From: Shinisaurus crocodilurus
Lineage: Eukaryota > Chordata > Lepidosauria > Squamata > Shinisauridae
NCBI GenBank assembly: GCA_021292165.1
Contig: CM037877.1
Coordinates: 107,073,858 to 107,137,857, forward strand
Length of the DNA stretch: 64,000 nt
Direction of reading: 5' to 3'
Positions 42,600 to 53,053 of the stretch are shown here, piece by piece (position 1 is the first letter of the stretch; every line of letters begins with the position of its first letter). The position numbers and the translations under genes were made by a program. The notes under the pieces were generated by a model. The model was given only the letters and a program-made list of their open reading frames with translations. It was not told where the DNA came from and ran no database searches.

Positions 42600-44057
42600 G
42601 CTATAAAGGGAACCAAACAGGTGGCTTGTATTTCACGGCCGGCAGACAGGAATTAGCATGTGCCGCACCTTGACAACCGAGGGTGCATAAAGCACGCCCT
42701 ACTATAACTATACACTTCATGAAAAACTGTCACAGACGCAATCAGCAATCTGGGCCAAACATAGTGCATGGAAGCACATAGGTTGGACGAGCCTTATTTT
42801 GTTGCATACCATCCTTGCACTGCCAAAACGGTTGCAGCCTCTGACAGAAAACCCCCTACTTCCTTAGAGGAAATAAAAGGGGTATGGAACTGCCTAGAGC
42901 CACCTAAAAGGAGGCCTCGAAGAGGAAATGCACTTATGGCAACTGAGCCCCCAATTGATGCCGTAGAGGCAAAGGATTGCTGCCCATATCTTAGGGATAC
43001 CCACTTGCTGATACCCCAAGCAGTCTCCCGGGAAGGCAAAAATGAAATTGGGCCCTTCCCACATTAATGAGAATATGAGCCCGCCCAGCTATAGCTGGCA
43101 CCCCATGGCAGTCCATGCCAGAAGATCAGAGGGCAAAACCAATTATACTAGGACATGGATCACTCTATTGAAAGCATGAAGTAACCCAAAATTGGGAACC
43201 CATCCCCACCTGTAGGAGGCATGTAGCCAAGAGAGGATGCCTGAAGCAAAGTCCACCTGAGTACTGCCCAATGACAGCCAATCACACTGCCTACTACCCA
43301 TAACTCAAGCAAAACAGGGGAACCAAAATAAATAACATTGAGGATGAAGGCAAGTCATTATCAGGTCCAGGAACTAGATGGGCCAAACGAATCCCATAAC
43401 TCTGGGAATGGAAGTAACCCTTTCAGAGTTACCTGCTTGAAATTGTCATGAAGTGATGAAAGAAGTTCAAGCCACCAGAGAAAGCACATGGCTTAAGAGC
43501 ATTGGGACTCACGATTATGCGCTGGGTGAAGAAATAAATGATGAAAACATCTCCTCAAAGGACTAACAGGTACGCTACTGCAGATCCAGGAATTGCCTCA
43601 TGGAGAACACACGGCTTAAGAGCACCGGGGAAAACAGCAAAAGAAAACATACAGTATTAATATCAAGGGATGGCATGGCAGGGGACAAAACCATGAAATG
43701 AACAAAGACGTCATAATACCCAAGCGGTTGAGGCAACGGGAAACAGAACGGGGCTGCACGTGGGTGTCAGGTACTAGCAGGGCGTATGTATCAATGCCCG
43801 CTGAACTGCAAATAAAAACGCCACACGAACTAACAGCACGACTTGGCATGATAAAATTGCTCTTGCAAGCCCAGAACATGACTTGGTTGGCAATGCCAGG
43901 ACAACACGGATTAAGAAAAGTGAGCAATGCCACATTCGCTATAAAAACCTTAAGTGAAGCAAGATTTGTGTGGGCGTATGTCCCGCATTAAAATAATTAA
44001 GGTCATACGAAAATTAATAGGGTGAACATGAAGTCCCTATCATTAACACGCCAAGAC
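42600..44057. other. Cargo DNA, no gene recognised
   Basis: Unrelated to known Ngaro coding parts. Short similar blocks recur ('gcacatggcttaagagcat' near 43484 and 'acacacggcttaagagcac' near 43607, about 122 bp apart). Plus-strand frames at 42768-43067 and 43698-43991 lack known domains. Confidence 0.5.
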
Positions 44058-44226
44058 CACTGACTGGATAAACTGAATCAGACCATTGGGCCATCCAGTC
44101 CTTTACCCCCGACATTGAGGAGCAATGGCCATCTGGGTTCAAGGCAGGAGGCCCCAATGAGATGCCGGGAACCTGTTCCCGGGATCCCCGGTACACAAGC
44201 CAGAGTTAAACCATAGAGCCACAGCC
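44058..44226 (-). mobile_element. Diverged tRNA-derived SINE in cargo
   Basis: Minus strand starts 'ctgtggctctatggtttaac', with a rearranged B-box area 'gttcccggcatctcattggg', and ends 'ccaatggtctgattcagttt'. Compared with 13682-13870 it is much diverged, especially between the promoter boxes. Confidence 0.55.
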
Positions 44227-44350
44227 AAGTGCTCATGGAAACACCCCTTTCTTTTTCCCTGCCATCAAGCCCCCCATCATGAGGCAACTCAATGCCAAAT
44301 AATATAAGGGGATCACCAGTGGCAGATTTCTTCCTGCTGGATGACTATAC

Positions 44351-44540
44351 AGCACATAGAAATCCGCTTTATACTGAGTCAGATTATTGGTCAAACTAGC
44401 AAAATACAGTCTGCTCTGACTGGCAGGGGCCCTCCAGGGCACCAGGCAGGGATCCCTCCCAGCTCCACCTAGAGAGGCCAGAGACTGAACCCGGGACCCT
44501 CCGCATGTAAAGCAAGTGCTCTACCACTGAGCCATGACCC
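44351..44540 (-). mobile_element. tRNA-derived SINE in cargo
   Basis: Minus strand begins 'gggtcatggctcagtggtag' (A box) with B box 'gggtcccgggttcagtctct', then 'tgccctggagggcccctgcc' and the end 'aatctgactcagtataaagc'. Full length, same type as 13682-13870. Confidence 0.8.
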
Positions 44541-45683
44541 ATTCCTAAATTGAGAAAAGTTAATGAAATGAGGACCACCAGAACAACAGACCACTCGGCT
44601 CAGTACCACCGACTAGCAGTGTCTCTCCATGATTTTAGGCAGGATTGTTTCCCAACCCTCCTAGAGATGCTGATGACTGAACAAGTGGGCATACGCTTGC
44701 AAAACGGGTGCCCCACCTACAGAGCAATGGCAATTAATTTGCAACAGATTGTTTTAATTCACTTGTTTCAGTACTAGAGCAATCAGTGTTTCACATACTT
44801 TCTCGCACAGTGATCTTGTGAGGTAGACCGGGATATGAACCCCCTATTTTAAGGAAGGTATTGTGTAGTATTGTACTGGTATCCCGCCTGCTTTCCTGCA
44901 AGGAAGCCAAGGCGGCGCACACAATTCACTTTACATGTTATCCTCACAATAACCCTGTAAGGCATGGCAGGCCGATAAGGCATAAAACAAGAGGGGGGAA
45001 GGTAAACCAACCCGTATGTGTAAGGCAGGGCCAGAACCTGTGCAAGAAAAGCAAATTTTACCGCCAGACCATAGACAATTAAGGATATAGAAAGTATGAA
45101 CAAGCGAGCTGTCATTGCTCAGCTAATACCATTAGTAACTAATCACAAAATTTTATATATATATATATATATATATCACAACAACTCTGCAAGGTAGGAA
45201 CAAGGCAAAAATCAGTAGGGTAGGAATCCAATGCCCAATCGTTGCCACACGAGCCAGACGGGACCCCTCACATAGGCAGGCAAGAATCAGGGTAGTAGCA
45301 TGGGGGGGCAGGGCGGCCACGTGAGCAAGCAAGCCCCCCCCCCACAAACCAAGGGCCTAGAATTTGTGCTCCTTTATTATCATTATTATTATTGTCATTG
45401 GAATTAGTATTATTTAGCTATGTATAGCAATTATTCATGTGTATGTATATATATACATACACACACATATACAACGACCACCCTGGAAGGTAGGACAGTG
45501 ATGGAAATTGGGGCCCACAATCACAACAATATCGAGGTATTTGGTTGGCAACTGTGAACAACAACCCCATGAGGTAGCACATCAGGCAAAAGAGCACAAG
45601 TAGCCATTTCTCTCCTAACACACAATATGCTTATCAAGGGAACCGAGGAGACGCCTCAAAGCCTAAGAGGGCAAAGCCCTATA
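44541..45683. other. Cargo DNA with scattered SINE-core relics
   Basis: Four short blocks resemble the MIR-like core 'cacaacaaccctgtgaggta': about 44944 ('acaataaccctgtaaggc'), 45178 ('cacaacaactctgcaaggta'), 45474 ('acgaccaccctggaaggta') and 45558 ('aacaacaaccccatgaggta'). 44865-45075 is a recognisable decayed SINE body. A (TA)n tract lies at 45154-45175. No gene. Confidence 0.5.
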
Positions 45684-46183
45684 GAGGCCTGCGAAGGAGG
45701 CCCCCACTGGAGCCCCCAAATGGCCTGCAAACAGAGGCCTGCTAAGGAGGCCCTCACTGGAGTCCTAAATCGGCCTGCAGGCAGAGGCCTGCTAAGGAGG
45801 CCCCCACTGGAGCCCCAAAATGGCCTGCAAACAGAGGCCTGCAAAGGAGGCCCTCACTGGAGTCCCAAAATGACCTGCAAACAGAGGCCTGCGAAGGAGG
45901 CCCTCACTGGAGTCCTAAATCAGCCTGCAGGCAGAGGCCTGCTAAGGAGGCCCCCACTGGAGCCCCAAAATGGCCTGCAAACAGAGGCCTGCTAAGGAGG
46001 CCCTCACTGGAGTCCTAAATCGGCCTGCAGGCAGAGGCCTGCTAAGGAGGCCCTCACTGGAGCCCCAAAATGGCCTGCAAACAGAGGCCTGCGAAGGAGG
46101 CCCTCACTGAAGCCCTAAATCGGCCTGCAAACAGAGGCCTGCTAAGGAGGCCCCCACTGGAGCCCCAAATCAGCCTGCAGCCA
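45684..46183. repeat. Minisatellite, ten 50-bp units
   Basis: Each unit starts 'gaggcctgc.aaggaggccc' at 45684, 45734, 45784, 45834, 45884, 45934, 45984, 46034, 46084 and 46134, with no indel. Two unit types alternate irregularly, ending 'gcctgcaaacag' or 'gcctgcaggcag' (order A B A A B A B A A, the last unit degenerate). Units differ by a few substitutions. A plus-strand frame through it repeats every 150 bp and is treated as an artefact. It lies 300 bp inside the A1 repeat. Confidence 0.95.
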
Positions 46184-46486
46184 GGAGGGAGGCCCCACCA
46201 GATCCCACCCTCCAAGCTGTGCCTAACGTGCTAGTGATCCAGCACCTACTTCCAGTAACAGGCAAGGCATAGGGAGGGCCCTGGACTAGGCCACCAATCC
46301 CCCCCACTCACCCCCGAAAAAGCCCACAAAGGGGGGGAGGGAAACAGAATCAAATAAAATTAAAGTAAGAGAGAGAAAACAAGAAGAGATGGGATCAAAG
46401 AGAGCAGGGAGTCCCAGGACTCCACCCCTACTGGTCCCACACAAACCACAGTAAAGGCACCAACTGGCACAGAACTTATCTCCAGC

Positions 46487-46666
46487 AGCTGCTTTGAGAA
46501 AAGAGGCAGAGGGTGGAGCAACGCTGCCTAATAAAGGCCTCCACCGCTCCTCCCCCCGCCTTGAGCCCATAGGTGGTTTCTAAATTAAACAGCCTCACCT
46601 CTCATTCCTCTACGCGTGCAAATAGTCCTCCCACCAACAGCTACGCGTTGGTGGGGGAAGTGGATT
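46487..46666 (-). repeat. Split direct repeat A1 (outer 5' end)
   Basis: 180 bp matching A2 except at two positions. Its outer end 'gtggatt' borders host DNA ('tcccccaaaaaa'). Confidence 0.9.
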
Positions 46667-48234
46667 TCCCCCAAAAAATCTGAAATGCAAATAAATCAAG
46701 CTGGCCAGCCTAACTATTCTTGCCTAAGGGAACAATGCCCATGCTGCTGGGTTTAGCAAAAACTAGGGATTTGAGCACTGCAGACTGCTCTTACAAAAGT
46801 GATGCAAAATTGTAGCAGTCAGAGATCTGGCACAAAGATAGACTGGCATATTTAATCCAACACTTTTCAGAAAGAGAGACAGAATTACAGTTTCCCCCTA
46901 AGATCTTTGCTGGGGTTACTCACAATGTGTCACCTTAAACATGAATGAAGCAGCAAAAAATAAAATAAAATATGGACACACTTATTTAAAGCCCCATTTT
47001 TCCCTCTTTGGTGGAGGGAATGTCTAATTTCCCCTGCTGCATCATGTGCTCTCTTTTCTAAGCCTATGACATTCAGCCTCTTCCGATTTCCACTTAACTC
47101 TGGGACTGGAAAGGGGAAACATCTTGGTGGAATGCATTCATACTGGATGCCACAGGATATTCTTTATCATTCCAAGGAAAAAATGCCTCTCCATTGCAGC
47201 CATAGCTTGTTTTATTTGGCAGCCAGCTTTACCCACATAAACCAATCCACAGGAGGATTTTAAACATGTGCACGGTACTGCTGCTCACAGTGAATATGAT
47301 AAAATCTCCAGTGTGGAAAGCTTTGCCAGATAGAGGATGATCAAAAACATCTGTAAGTTGGGGGGGGGAGGGAGTTTTTTATGTGTTGCTGCTTCAAACA
47401 CCTTCTTCTTCTTCTTCTTCTTCTTCTTCTTCTTCTTCTTTTTACAAGAATTTGGAAAGTCCTCCAGCTTTCATGAAAGGTTAGTGGGTAGGAGAAAGGG
47501 GAAGCTATTTGTGCTGTTTTGGGAGATACATCGGTAAACGCTTGGGACCTAGCTGTCATATAATAAATGAACACTAACATTTATTATACTTGCGGGGAGG
47601 GGAAATTGCATAAACTGATTTCAGACCACACATTCACCCCCTGATAAATCACTGGAAGATGCCCCAAAGATGTCAGTTGATTATTCTCAGTGGTTGTTCA
47701 AACATTCTTTTAATCTTCTGATAATGAGGTGGTGGTTTGCCACCAAGGCTCTTTCCAGCCGCAAAAGTATTCCTGCAGGGTATTTGAGAAGGCAATTGAG
47801 CAGTTGCCAAAGGATACCCATGTGTTTTGGCAGGTCTCTCAATTTCTCCATGATCACTCAGGAGGACCAGACATTAGAAGCGTGTGGCCAAAAAACAAAT
47901 GTACAAAGACACATGCTAGTATTCATTGTATTGCTCTAGAAAGTATGGTGTGCTTCTTTCAGATAGAGGTGTGTGGAAATTCATGAAAACCCTGTCATCT
48001 TAGCAAAAGCTTTTCTTTTCTCAAGTACCTCAGGTGTTTCCCCCAAGCAATAATCTAAAAATTAAATTTATTTTGTAGCAACTGGAGCTGAGTCAAAATT
48101 CTGCAGAAGACTTTTTCAGAGAATATCTGAGAAGTTTTTTTTCTCAACCCCCTAGAAAAAGAACATTGCTGAATTCTCTCAGGAATTCCCCACCACTTTT
48201 TGTGGTAGCCACAATCCCCCCCCCAAATGATATT
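46667..48234. other. No gene seen; (CTT)n microsatellite
   Basis: (TTC)n tract at 47401-47441. A plus-strand frame at 47729-47986 has no recognised domain. The remainder is AT-rich and unassigned. Confidence 0.4.
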
Positions 48235-48500
48235 AGGTCTGAGGCATTGCAGAAGTTGTAAAATGGGGGCCAGACTGCCAACACAGTTGTGGCTGTTGCT
48301 GCCCCTTGCAGTGGTGGGGGGAGGGGAACAGGAAAAAGGAAAGAAGCTACGCTATTGCTACTGCTAATGGTGCATCTCACTTCCAGAAAACTGTTGCAGA
48401 ATTTCTTCTCCCCCAGGAGAAATTTGGTGAAGTGATTCCTCTGTCTAGAAACAGAGCAGTGAATTTCAAGAGGCCCTTTGTGTGGAGCTGTAGCCTCTGG
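48235..48500 (+). repeat. Unclassified dispersed repeat, copy 2
   Basis: Pairs with 20985-21250 in the same orientation (shared 'gtaaaatggggg', 'ctgccaacacagttg', 'gaaagaagct/gaaataagct', 'tctccccca/tcccccacc'). Confidence 0.5.
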
Positions 48501-48765
48501 TCCTATTAACCTTGTTCACTGCATCAAGCGTTACATTCTCTGCAAAAAAAATTAATTACAAAAATTAATTATAGACATATATGGTAGTGGATGCTACATT
48601 CAGGCCACTGTAACAGTCCAAGCTTAAGTATTTGCATTGGTCTTTGCATTTTACTCAAAGTAGTGGGTGGGTGTTCAATTAAGCTATGGTACAAGGATGT
48701 GTGCATTAACCCTTCCCCACCATACCAATTCCCTGTTCCAAGTCAACCCCCATACACAGCTGCTT

Positions 48766-50205
48766 GCCGGGAGCAAAATCAACCCCTTTATATAGCATTT
48801 ATCGATTTGGCTAAGGCCTTTGATACTGTAGACTGTACAGCTCTCTGGACTATCCTTATGAAAATTGGATGCCCCAATAAATTTGTGAATATCTTGCGAC
48901 TTCTCCATGACAACAGGACGGCAATGGTTTTGGACAACAACGGCTCTCATGGTGCTCCATTTAAAGTGGGATCAGGTGTTAAACAGGGATGTGTTATCGC
49001 CCCAACATTATTTGCTATTTTCATCGCCATGATTTTACATCTTGTCGAGGGGAAACTTCCCACTGGTGTGGGAATTATATATCGAACTGATGGAAAGCTT
49101 TTTAATCTCAGCAGGCTGAAAGCAAAAAGTAAGGTAATTACAACCTCCGTTGTGGAACTTCAGTATGCTGATGATAATGTGGTCTCCGCACATTCAGAGG
49201 ATGATCTCCAAACTATCCTAAATGCTTTTGCAGAAGCATACGAAAAACTTGGTCTCTCACTTAACATCAAAAAAACCAAAGTGCTTCAGCAGCAAGTGCA
49301 AGCCAATCCTTTGGCGATGCCATCTATCCAGCTTGCCGGGACAATACTGGAAAATGTCGATCATTTTCTCTATCTTGGCAGCTATCTTTCTGTTACAGCT
49401 AACATCGACAGTGAAATCCAGCATCGTTTGAGCTCCGCAAGTGCCGCGTTTTCTCAAATGAAACATAGAGTATTCGAGGATCGGGATATTTGTAAGAAGA
49501 CCAAAACACTGGTTTATGAAGCCATTGTATTACCAACTTTATTGTATGCCTGCGAAACATGGACTATCTATAAATGTCACTTCCACCTCCTTGAAAGATT
49601 TCATCAACGTTGCCTCTGGAAAATCCTGCTAATTACTTGGGAAGATAGGCGAACAAATGTCAGTGTACTGGAAGAAGCAAAGACTACTAGCATTGAAAAA
49701 ATGATCCTTCAACACCAACTTCAGTGGACCGGTCATGTTGTTCGAATGCCTGACTGCCGTCTCCCAAAGCAGTTACTTTATTCCCAACTCAAGGATGGAA
49801 AGCGGAATATCGGTGGTCAATATAAGAGGTTTAAAGATGTTCATAAGGCTAATCTAAAGAAATGCAATATAAACATCGAAAACTGGGAAGCTCTGGCCCA
49901 TGAACGATCTAAATGGAGGTTGGCCTTTCACAAAGGATCCATGGACTTTGAAGAAGCCCGAGTGCAAGGTGAAAGGGAGAAACGTGCTAAGCGAAAAGCA
50001 CGTCAAATGAATCCTTTACAGGACCATCTTCCATCTGGTAACCTGTGTCCTCACTGTGGGAAGCTGTGTGGATCTAGAATTGGCCTCCACAGTCACTTAC
50101 GGACCCATCGCTAGAGTCTTCTACACAATCTTCTTTAGAATTTCCTCCTTTTATCCTGGAAGACAATCTTACTCGGTCACGAGTGATCGCCTGATGATGA
50201 TGATG
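48766..50205 (+). pseudogene. Non-LTR retrotransposon reverse transcriptase, 5'-truncated, frame intact
   Basis: A 1,440-bp insertion flanked by the exact 12-bp duplication ACACAGCTGCTT (48754-48765 and 50206-50217). The open frame runs to the stop at 50112-50114; counting from the first in-frame Met at 48591 it has 507 codons, of which about the last 448 belong to the element. It starts within the reverse transcriptase: motif A 'YIAFIDLAKAFDTVD', 'VKQGCVIAPTLFAIFI', catalytic 'LQYADDNVVSAH', thumb 'LLYACETWT', 'RWEDRR'-type helix, 'WTGHVVRMPD', and a terminal C2H2 finger CPHC...HLRTH (C486, C489, H502, H506). The 3' end closes in (GAT)n. The AP endonuclease and fingers are missing. The C-terminal finger and GAT tail suggest an RTE/Proto2-related LINE, but the clade is not settled. 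Confidence 0.85.
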
Positions 50206-50217
50206 ACACAGCTGCTT

Positions 50218-50772
50218 TAGCAAGAAGAAAAGTTGTTGTCAAGAGATCCCGTGACAGTTTTTCTGTGTATCATATAATTCAGCCCTGAATTACAAGTTGC
50301 ATGAGGAGCAAGTTCATTTTGTCAATCAAACCTATTCCTTGTCAGCTTCATGTACGACCCCAGGTTCTAATATCATGGGAGAGGTGGTAGAACATTCCTT
50401 TTTTCCACACATCATAACTTTACTACTTTTATCATGCTACACACAGAGAGACACACATACAGAGTTGTCCTTTATCTCACCATTTGATTGGTTGCATATG
50501 CTTCAAGTCCTACATTTCCAATTAGCACCTCTTCAGAACACCCCAATATCTCTTATTTTTAATTTTGACACTGCTTCCATTATCCCAAGCATACATATAA
50601 TATTAACCTCAGCATTGTATAGCACTCCAATGAGGCAGCTGACAACCCAATAGAAACACTGCAAGGAGCAAAAAAACTGAACATCTATCCCAAGGCAGCC
50701 TTTTCTTTTTTTTCAAGCTTCAAACTAAGACAAGGTGCCTGTGCTATATTAATTAGATTAATTAAAGCTACC
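50218..50772. other. No gene seen
   Basis: Right flank of the LINE insertion, AT-rich and unassigned. Confidence 0.4.
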
Positions 50773-50975
50773 TTAACATCCTTAACATTGGTACAACAAT
50801 GGAACCAATTACCAAGGGAGGTAGTGGGCTCTCCCACACTGGAGACATTCAAGATGCGGCTGGACAGCTATCTGTCAGGGATGCTTTAACCTGGTTTCCT
50901 GTGTTGGGCAGAGGGTTGAACTTGATGGCCTTACAGGCCCCTTCCAGCTCTACTATTCTATGATTCTATTTCTAT
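50773..50975 (+). mobile_element. CR1 3' end
   Basis: 'caatggaaccaattaccaag', 'gggctctcccacactggaga', 'ctatctgtcagggatgcttt' lead to the tail 'attctatgattctat'. Closely related to 57400-57712. 5'-truncated. Confidence 0.85.
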
Positions 50976-52333
50976 GAGCTTTTGAATAAACAGACTTTCT
51001 TTTTTAAAGTCAACTGATCTCTCAATTAAGATATTTCAATTTCTAAGACTAGAAATTGAATGACAACGCCAGTTCCAAACAAACAAATGTTTCTGGCTGG
51101 AAAATGACTTTAAACTAAGACATTATGCAGACTGTTTACAACCGTGTCATGAGACCTGAACACTATCACAAGGAACAGCTCCATTTAAAATTTACTTACA
51201 AATCAGAAGTTTGTATGAACAATGGATTGGAGCCAAAGATTTGCTTCAGCATGCAGGTGTCCTCTGCTCATAGGTAGAGAGTTTCACACCTCGTGCTAGT
51301 GTGCTTTGAAGGGAACCTAAATCCAGAGATTTTTTTGTTCACTTGAAAAAGAGTTTATCTTAAGCTCTTGCTCAAAAATCAGATCTGCTATGAAGCCAAC
51401 CAATTATAGCACAGCAGAAAACTTTTGAGCAACCTCTTGTGCAAGACCACTAGCAGACATTTTCTTCCGCTCATGGTTCTTCAGATCCAACCCCATAAAT
51501 ATAGAGACCATATAACAGAGCACTCAAACAAATATTTATTGCACCAAAGGGGAATTGTTAGCATGAATGTATGACATATAATACTATTCCATTTGAAAAC
51601 TGTGGTAAATAAAAAAGTAAAATGATTATTTGAATTGTGTGCTCTCAGGTGGAGAGAACTATTTATAATTAATTTCCCAGATAACAGGATTTTTGTGGGA
51701 AAGATTCCTATATATTATGGAACATGAGATTACAGAAAATGTGTAATTGGGGTTCAGATGAGTGTCAGCATCTCCATATTTGGCAAAGATAGAACTCTTT
51801 AATCGTGGATAGAGGTTTTGAATACAATTTTTTTTTTTATTTATAATACTCATATACTGCTTAGTATAATAACATCTCTAAGTGATTTCTACACAAAATG
51901 TTATAAAAACACACACAGCTAAATTGCTTATATAATGCAACATAATAAACAGTTAAAACATACAACAAAAAACAAAACAGTAAATCAGGACAGTGTCAAT
52001 TGTAAACAATATAGTCTACTGCTGTACTTGGTATAAATATTACTGAATCTAGCCAAAAACTGTGAAGCCACAAGAATTGGTCGCATACATTTTCCTGTCA
52101 TTAGGGCAATTTTACATGTGGCTCTGCCACTTTCTGTAATGTGATCATGCGACATTGACTAAATAGAGGTACGAATTGCACAAACGTCCACATTCCTACC
52201 CCACACTAACAACCCCATGGACACATATACGATGAAAGGCTCAAAATACACTTCAGAGTGTCTTCTAGTCAAACACATTTATTCTGGAATAAAACTGGAG
52301 AAGGTATTGCATCTATTATTAGAACTTAGTTTA
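50976..52333. other. No gene seen
   Basis: AT-rich unassigned DNA. Confidence 0.4.
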
Positions 52334-52467
52334 GGGCACATCCTATGCATGTTTAGACAGAAAAAAAATCCTAAAACTCCCAGCATTCCCCAGTCAGCCA
52401 AGGCTGGCTGGGGAATGCTGGGAGTTGTAGGACTTTTTTCTGACTAAACATGCATAGGATTGTGCCC
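52334..52467. mobile_element. Harbinger-like palindromic MITE, copy 2
   Basis: 'gggcacatcctatgcatgtt' to 'catgcataggattgtgccc', flanked by TTA on both sides (52331-52333, 52468-52470). The centre carries the 'ctcccagcattccccag' hairpin core. 134 bp, most complete of the three short copies. Confidence 0.8.
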
Positions 52468-52760
52468 TTAAGGAGGTTAGGGGATTTCTCTTTGGGGCTA
52501 CCTCAAAGACTGCACCTCTCAGTCACTGCTGAGTTCTAAGAGCTTCCCTGCCCCTTATGGGCCAACTTGGGGACTGCACAATGCTCCTAGGCCAATGTCA
52601 CAGGCATGCCAGCCATGTGCAGCTTCCTGAAAAATGATGGAATATTTTGAGAAGGGTATCCAATATGACACTGCTGAGGAGATGAGCACAATACTGCTCC
52701 GCTCTACCTTACTAGGGTGACCACTAAGCAGCACCAAAGAAGAGGAAATTCATAATGCAT

Positions 52761-52763
<3 letters not shown>

Positions 52764-52798
<35 letters not shown>

Positions 52799-52799
52799 T
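52764..52799. repeat. (CA)n(GA)n compound microsatellite
   Basis: Short CA tract followed by about 13 GA repeats. Confidence 0.9.
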
Positions 52800-52918
52800 C
52801 ACCAATTTGCATGTTTGCATATGCAAGTTTATATGTAGAGGTGAAAATTAAGAATAAAATAACTATAATTTAAATAGAAATACAATGTATGTGATCATAG
52901 GGAAAAGACTAATGAGGT

Positions 52919-53053
52919 CAGGGGTGGACAGGAGGTAGATCTCCAGATGTTTTGAACTTCAACTCCCAGAAGCCCCTGCCAGAATGGCACTGGTCAGGAA
53001 TGCTGGGAGCTGAAGTCCAAAACATCTGGAGATCTACTTTCTGCCCACCCATG
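52919..53053. mobile_element. Hairpin MITE, CAGGGGTGGAC termini
   Basis: 'caggggtggacaggaggtag' pairs with 'ctactttctgcccacccatg'; inner arms 'atctccagatgttttgaact' and 'tccaaaacatctggagat'. The flanks share GACTA and AGGT words but not a clean 8-mer. hAT-like by its ends. Confidence 0.6.

Larger units (their letters stand above)
39863..46666 (-). mobile_element. Ngaro/DIRS-type retrotransposon derivative with cargo
   Basis: The element is defined by split direct repeats: B2 39863-40274, A2 40449-40628, B1 40627-41038, A1 46487-46666. On the minus strand this is A1-interior-B1-A2-B2, the layout of Ngaro elements (tyrosine-recombinase retrotransposons). B1 and B2 differ at 4 of 412 positions, A1 and A2 at 2 of 180. 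The interior keeps a recombinase tail and an SGNH hydrolase frame, as in known vertebrate Ngaro elements, but no reverse transcriptase, RNase H or full recombinase. 42200-46480 is unrelated DNA. There is no target duplication, as expected of recombinase-mediated insertion. It must rely on proteins supplied by an intact relative, if the family is active. Confidence 0.75.

Noticed and set aside
43698..43991. 97-codon plus-strand frame in the Ngaro cargo as a gag-like protein
   Set aside because: Wrong strand for the element, and no zinc knuckle or similarity visible.
44058..44540. Functional tRNA genes
   Set aside because: The A and B boxes belong to SINE heads with SINE bodies attached; the cloverleaf is not intact.
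45627..45995. 122-codon repetitive protein frame through the minisatellite
   Set aside because: The 50-bp unit is not a multiple of three; the frame cycles through all phases and has no start context or domain.
45684..46183. Ten regular repeats as a CRISPR array
   Set aside because: Units are contiguous with no unique spacers, in vertebrate-type DNA. It is a minisatellite.
47337..47580. Poly-Phe and poly-Arg frames
   Set aside because: Translations of a (TTC)n microsatellite.
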